Part shown: piece after piece, positions 5,975-6,304 of the stretch
Position numbering within the stretch: position 1 is the first letter of the stretch
Layout of the letters: each line of letters starts with the position of its first letter
DNA from: Devosia sp.
GTDB taxonomy: Bacteria > Pseudomonadota > Alphaproteobacteria > Rhizobiales > Devosiaceae
Direction: 5' to 3'
Assembly (NCBI GenBank): GCA_028290225.1
Contig: JAQGKH010000356.1
Span: 1 to 6,304, forward strand
DNA length: 6,304 nt
Translations under genes and position numbers: made by a program
The notes under the pieces: model-generated
What the model saw: only the letters and a program-made list of their open reading frames with translations
What the model was told of the DNA's origin: nothing
Databases searched by the model: none

Positions 5975-5996
5975 GGCGCGCAGCGAATCGCGCGCC
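5975..5996. repeat. GC hairpin abutting the ribosome binding site of the SPOR-like gene
   Basis: Perfect 7-base arms GGCGCGC (5975-5981) and GCGCGCC (5990-5996) flank an 8-base loop. On the minus strand the stem ends at 5975 and the Shine-Dalgarno AAGAGGG starts at the very next base (5974-5968). A stem this GC rich would be stable in RNA. It could limit ribosome access, act as a 5' stabiliser, or be a DNA operator. The structure is seen; the role is inference. Confidence 0.5.
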
Positions 5997-6016
5997 TCAT
6001 GGAGCTTACCACTGCG

Positions 6017-6083
6017 GCGCTGTTATCGGTTCGCCAACCCTTGCCTGCCATAATTTCGTGCCAAGGCGTGTTCGCAACAGCGC
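6017..6083. repeat. Long dyad in the glmU / SPOR-like divergent intergenic region
   Basis: Perfect 8-base arms GCGCTGTT (6017-6024) and AACAGCGC (6076-6083) are separated by 51 bases, with the centre of symmetry at 6050, on the CATAAT candidate -10 box. A near-direct repeat TTCGCCAAC (6030-6038) and TTCGCAAC (6071-6078) overlaps the region. The spacing would suit paired operator half-sites or a long leader stem; I cannot decide between these or chance. Confidence 0.35.
6023..6054 (+). promoter_or_regulatory. Weak candidate promoter for glmU
   Basis: CATAAT at 6049-6054 matches five of six bases of the sigma70 -10 box. No good -35 box stands at 16-18 bases; TTATCG (6023-6028) is 20 bases upstream and poor. 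The 139-base divergent gap must hold promoters in both directions, and this is the best + strand candidate I see. I found no convincing minus-strand one. Confidence 0.3.
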
Positions 6084-6101
6084 GGTCCGGAGAAGACGAT
6101 C

Positions 6102-6304
6102 ATGACTGAACTGCTTTCGATCATCCTTGCGGCAGGCGAGGGGAGCCGAATGCGTTCCGCCACGCCGAAGGTCCTGCATCCGGTCGGCGGCATGCCGATC
6201 ATAGGCCATGTGGTGCGGGCCGCCCGCGAGGCCGGCTCGGGACAGATCGCCCTGGTCACAGGTCCCAGGCATGCCGTTATTCGCGACACAGTTTCGCGCA
6301 TCGA
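6102..6304 (+). CDS. glmU: GlmU, N-terminal part (N-acetylglucosamine-1-phosphate uridyltransferase / glucosamine-1-phosphate acetyltransferase)
   Basis: The first 67 codons of glmU are present; the gene runs off the window. GlmU is a cytoplasmic bifunctional enzyme: its C-terminal domain acetylates glucosamine 1-phosphate, and its N-terminal domain couples the product to UTP to give UDP-GlcNAc, the precursor of peptidoglycan and lipopolysaccharide. The visible part carries the nucleotidyltransferase signature L-A-A-G-E-G-S-R-M-R-S (9-19) followed by P-K-V-L-H-P (22-27), with Arg16 and Lys23 in the positions of the catalytic Arg and Lys of the E. coli enzyme. The usual Thr of G-T-R-M is Ser15, a mild change. 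The K-V-L-H-P form separates it from other sugar nucleotidyltransferases. The ATG at 6102 is preceded by GGAGAAG (6089-6095). It is divergent from the SPOR-like envelope gene. The acetyltransferase half lies outside the window. Confidence 0.93.
   Translation, partial: MTELLSIILAAGEGSRMRSATPKVLHPVGGMPIIGHVVRAAREAGSGQIALVTGPRHAVIRDTVSRI

Noticed and set aside
6047..6065. Sigma54-like -24 element (minus strand CTTGGCACG)
   Set aside because: The -24 half matches well, but the next GC dinucleotide is 12 bases after the GG instead of 10 and there is no TTGC block, so the pair is not a functional sigma54 promoter by consensus.

Overview
The window reads as part of a GC-rich alphaproteobacterial chromosome, most likely of the order Hyphomicrobiales (Rhizobiales), possibly close to Devosia. 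This rests on codon use dominated by C/G third positions, the gene content (a queA-tgt pair, a tRNA-Lys(UUU), a SPOR-like envelope protein next to glmU) and the TRAGR-type Tgt active-site segment. The taxonomic placement is inference; no 16S or other marker is present. I see no insertion sequence, phage gene, integrase or CRISPR array.

Bases 1-3799, + strand: a compact run of housekeeping genes that looks like one transcription unit. It holds the 3' end of queA (queuosine synthesis), tgt (inserts preQ1 into tRNA), pgi (glucose-6-phosphate isomerase) and a type I methionine aminopeptidase gene that overlaps pgi by four bases (ATGA). queA and tgt are 55 bases apart. A 20-codon open frame bridges that gap exactly, sharing an ATGA overlap with each neighbour. 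Tgt keeps its catalytic aspartates but has lost three of the four family zinc ligands.

Bases 3803-4937, - strand: three genes of unknown function. They are a five-helix membrane protein (TTG start, only three bases from the end of the aminopeptidase gene and convergent with it), a 56-residue single-pass membrane peptide, and a 78-residue soluble protein with a strong Shine-Dalgarno sequence and a GTG start. Inverted repeats lie in the leaders of the first two.

Bases 5046-5962, - strand: a complete tRNA-Lys(UUU) with encoded CCA and a good sigma70-type promoter. Upstream of it is a 257-residue protein with an N-terminal membrane anchor, a coiled coil, a proline-rich linker and a SPOR-like C-terminal domain, likely envelope or division associated. 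A perfect GC hairpin abuts its ribosome binding site.

Bases 5963-6101 form a divergent intergenic region with a long dyad (arms 6017-6024 and 6076-6083). From 6102, + strand, glmU starts (UDP-GlcNAc synthesis, peptidoglycan and LPS precursor) and runs off the window.

I do not see a clearly new multi-gene system. The most unusual points are the degenerate zinc site of Tgt, the coupling-type minigene between queA and tgt, and the structured leaders of the small minus-strand genes.
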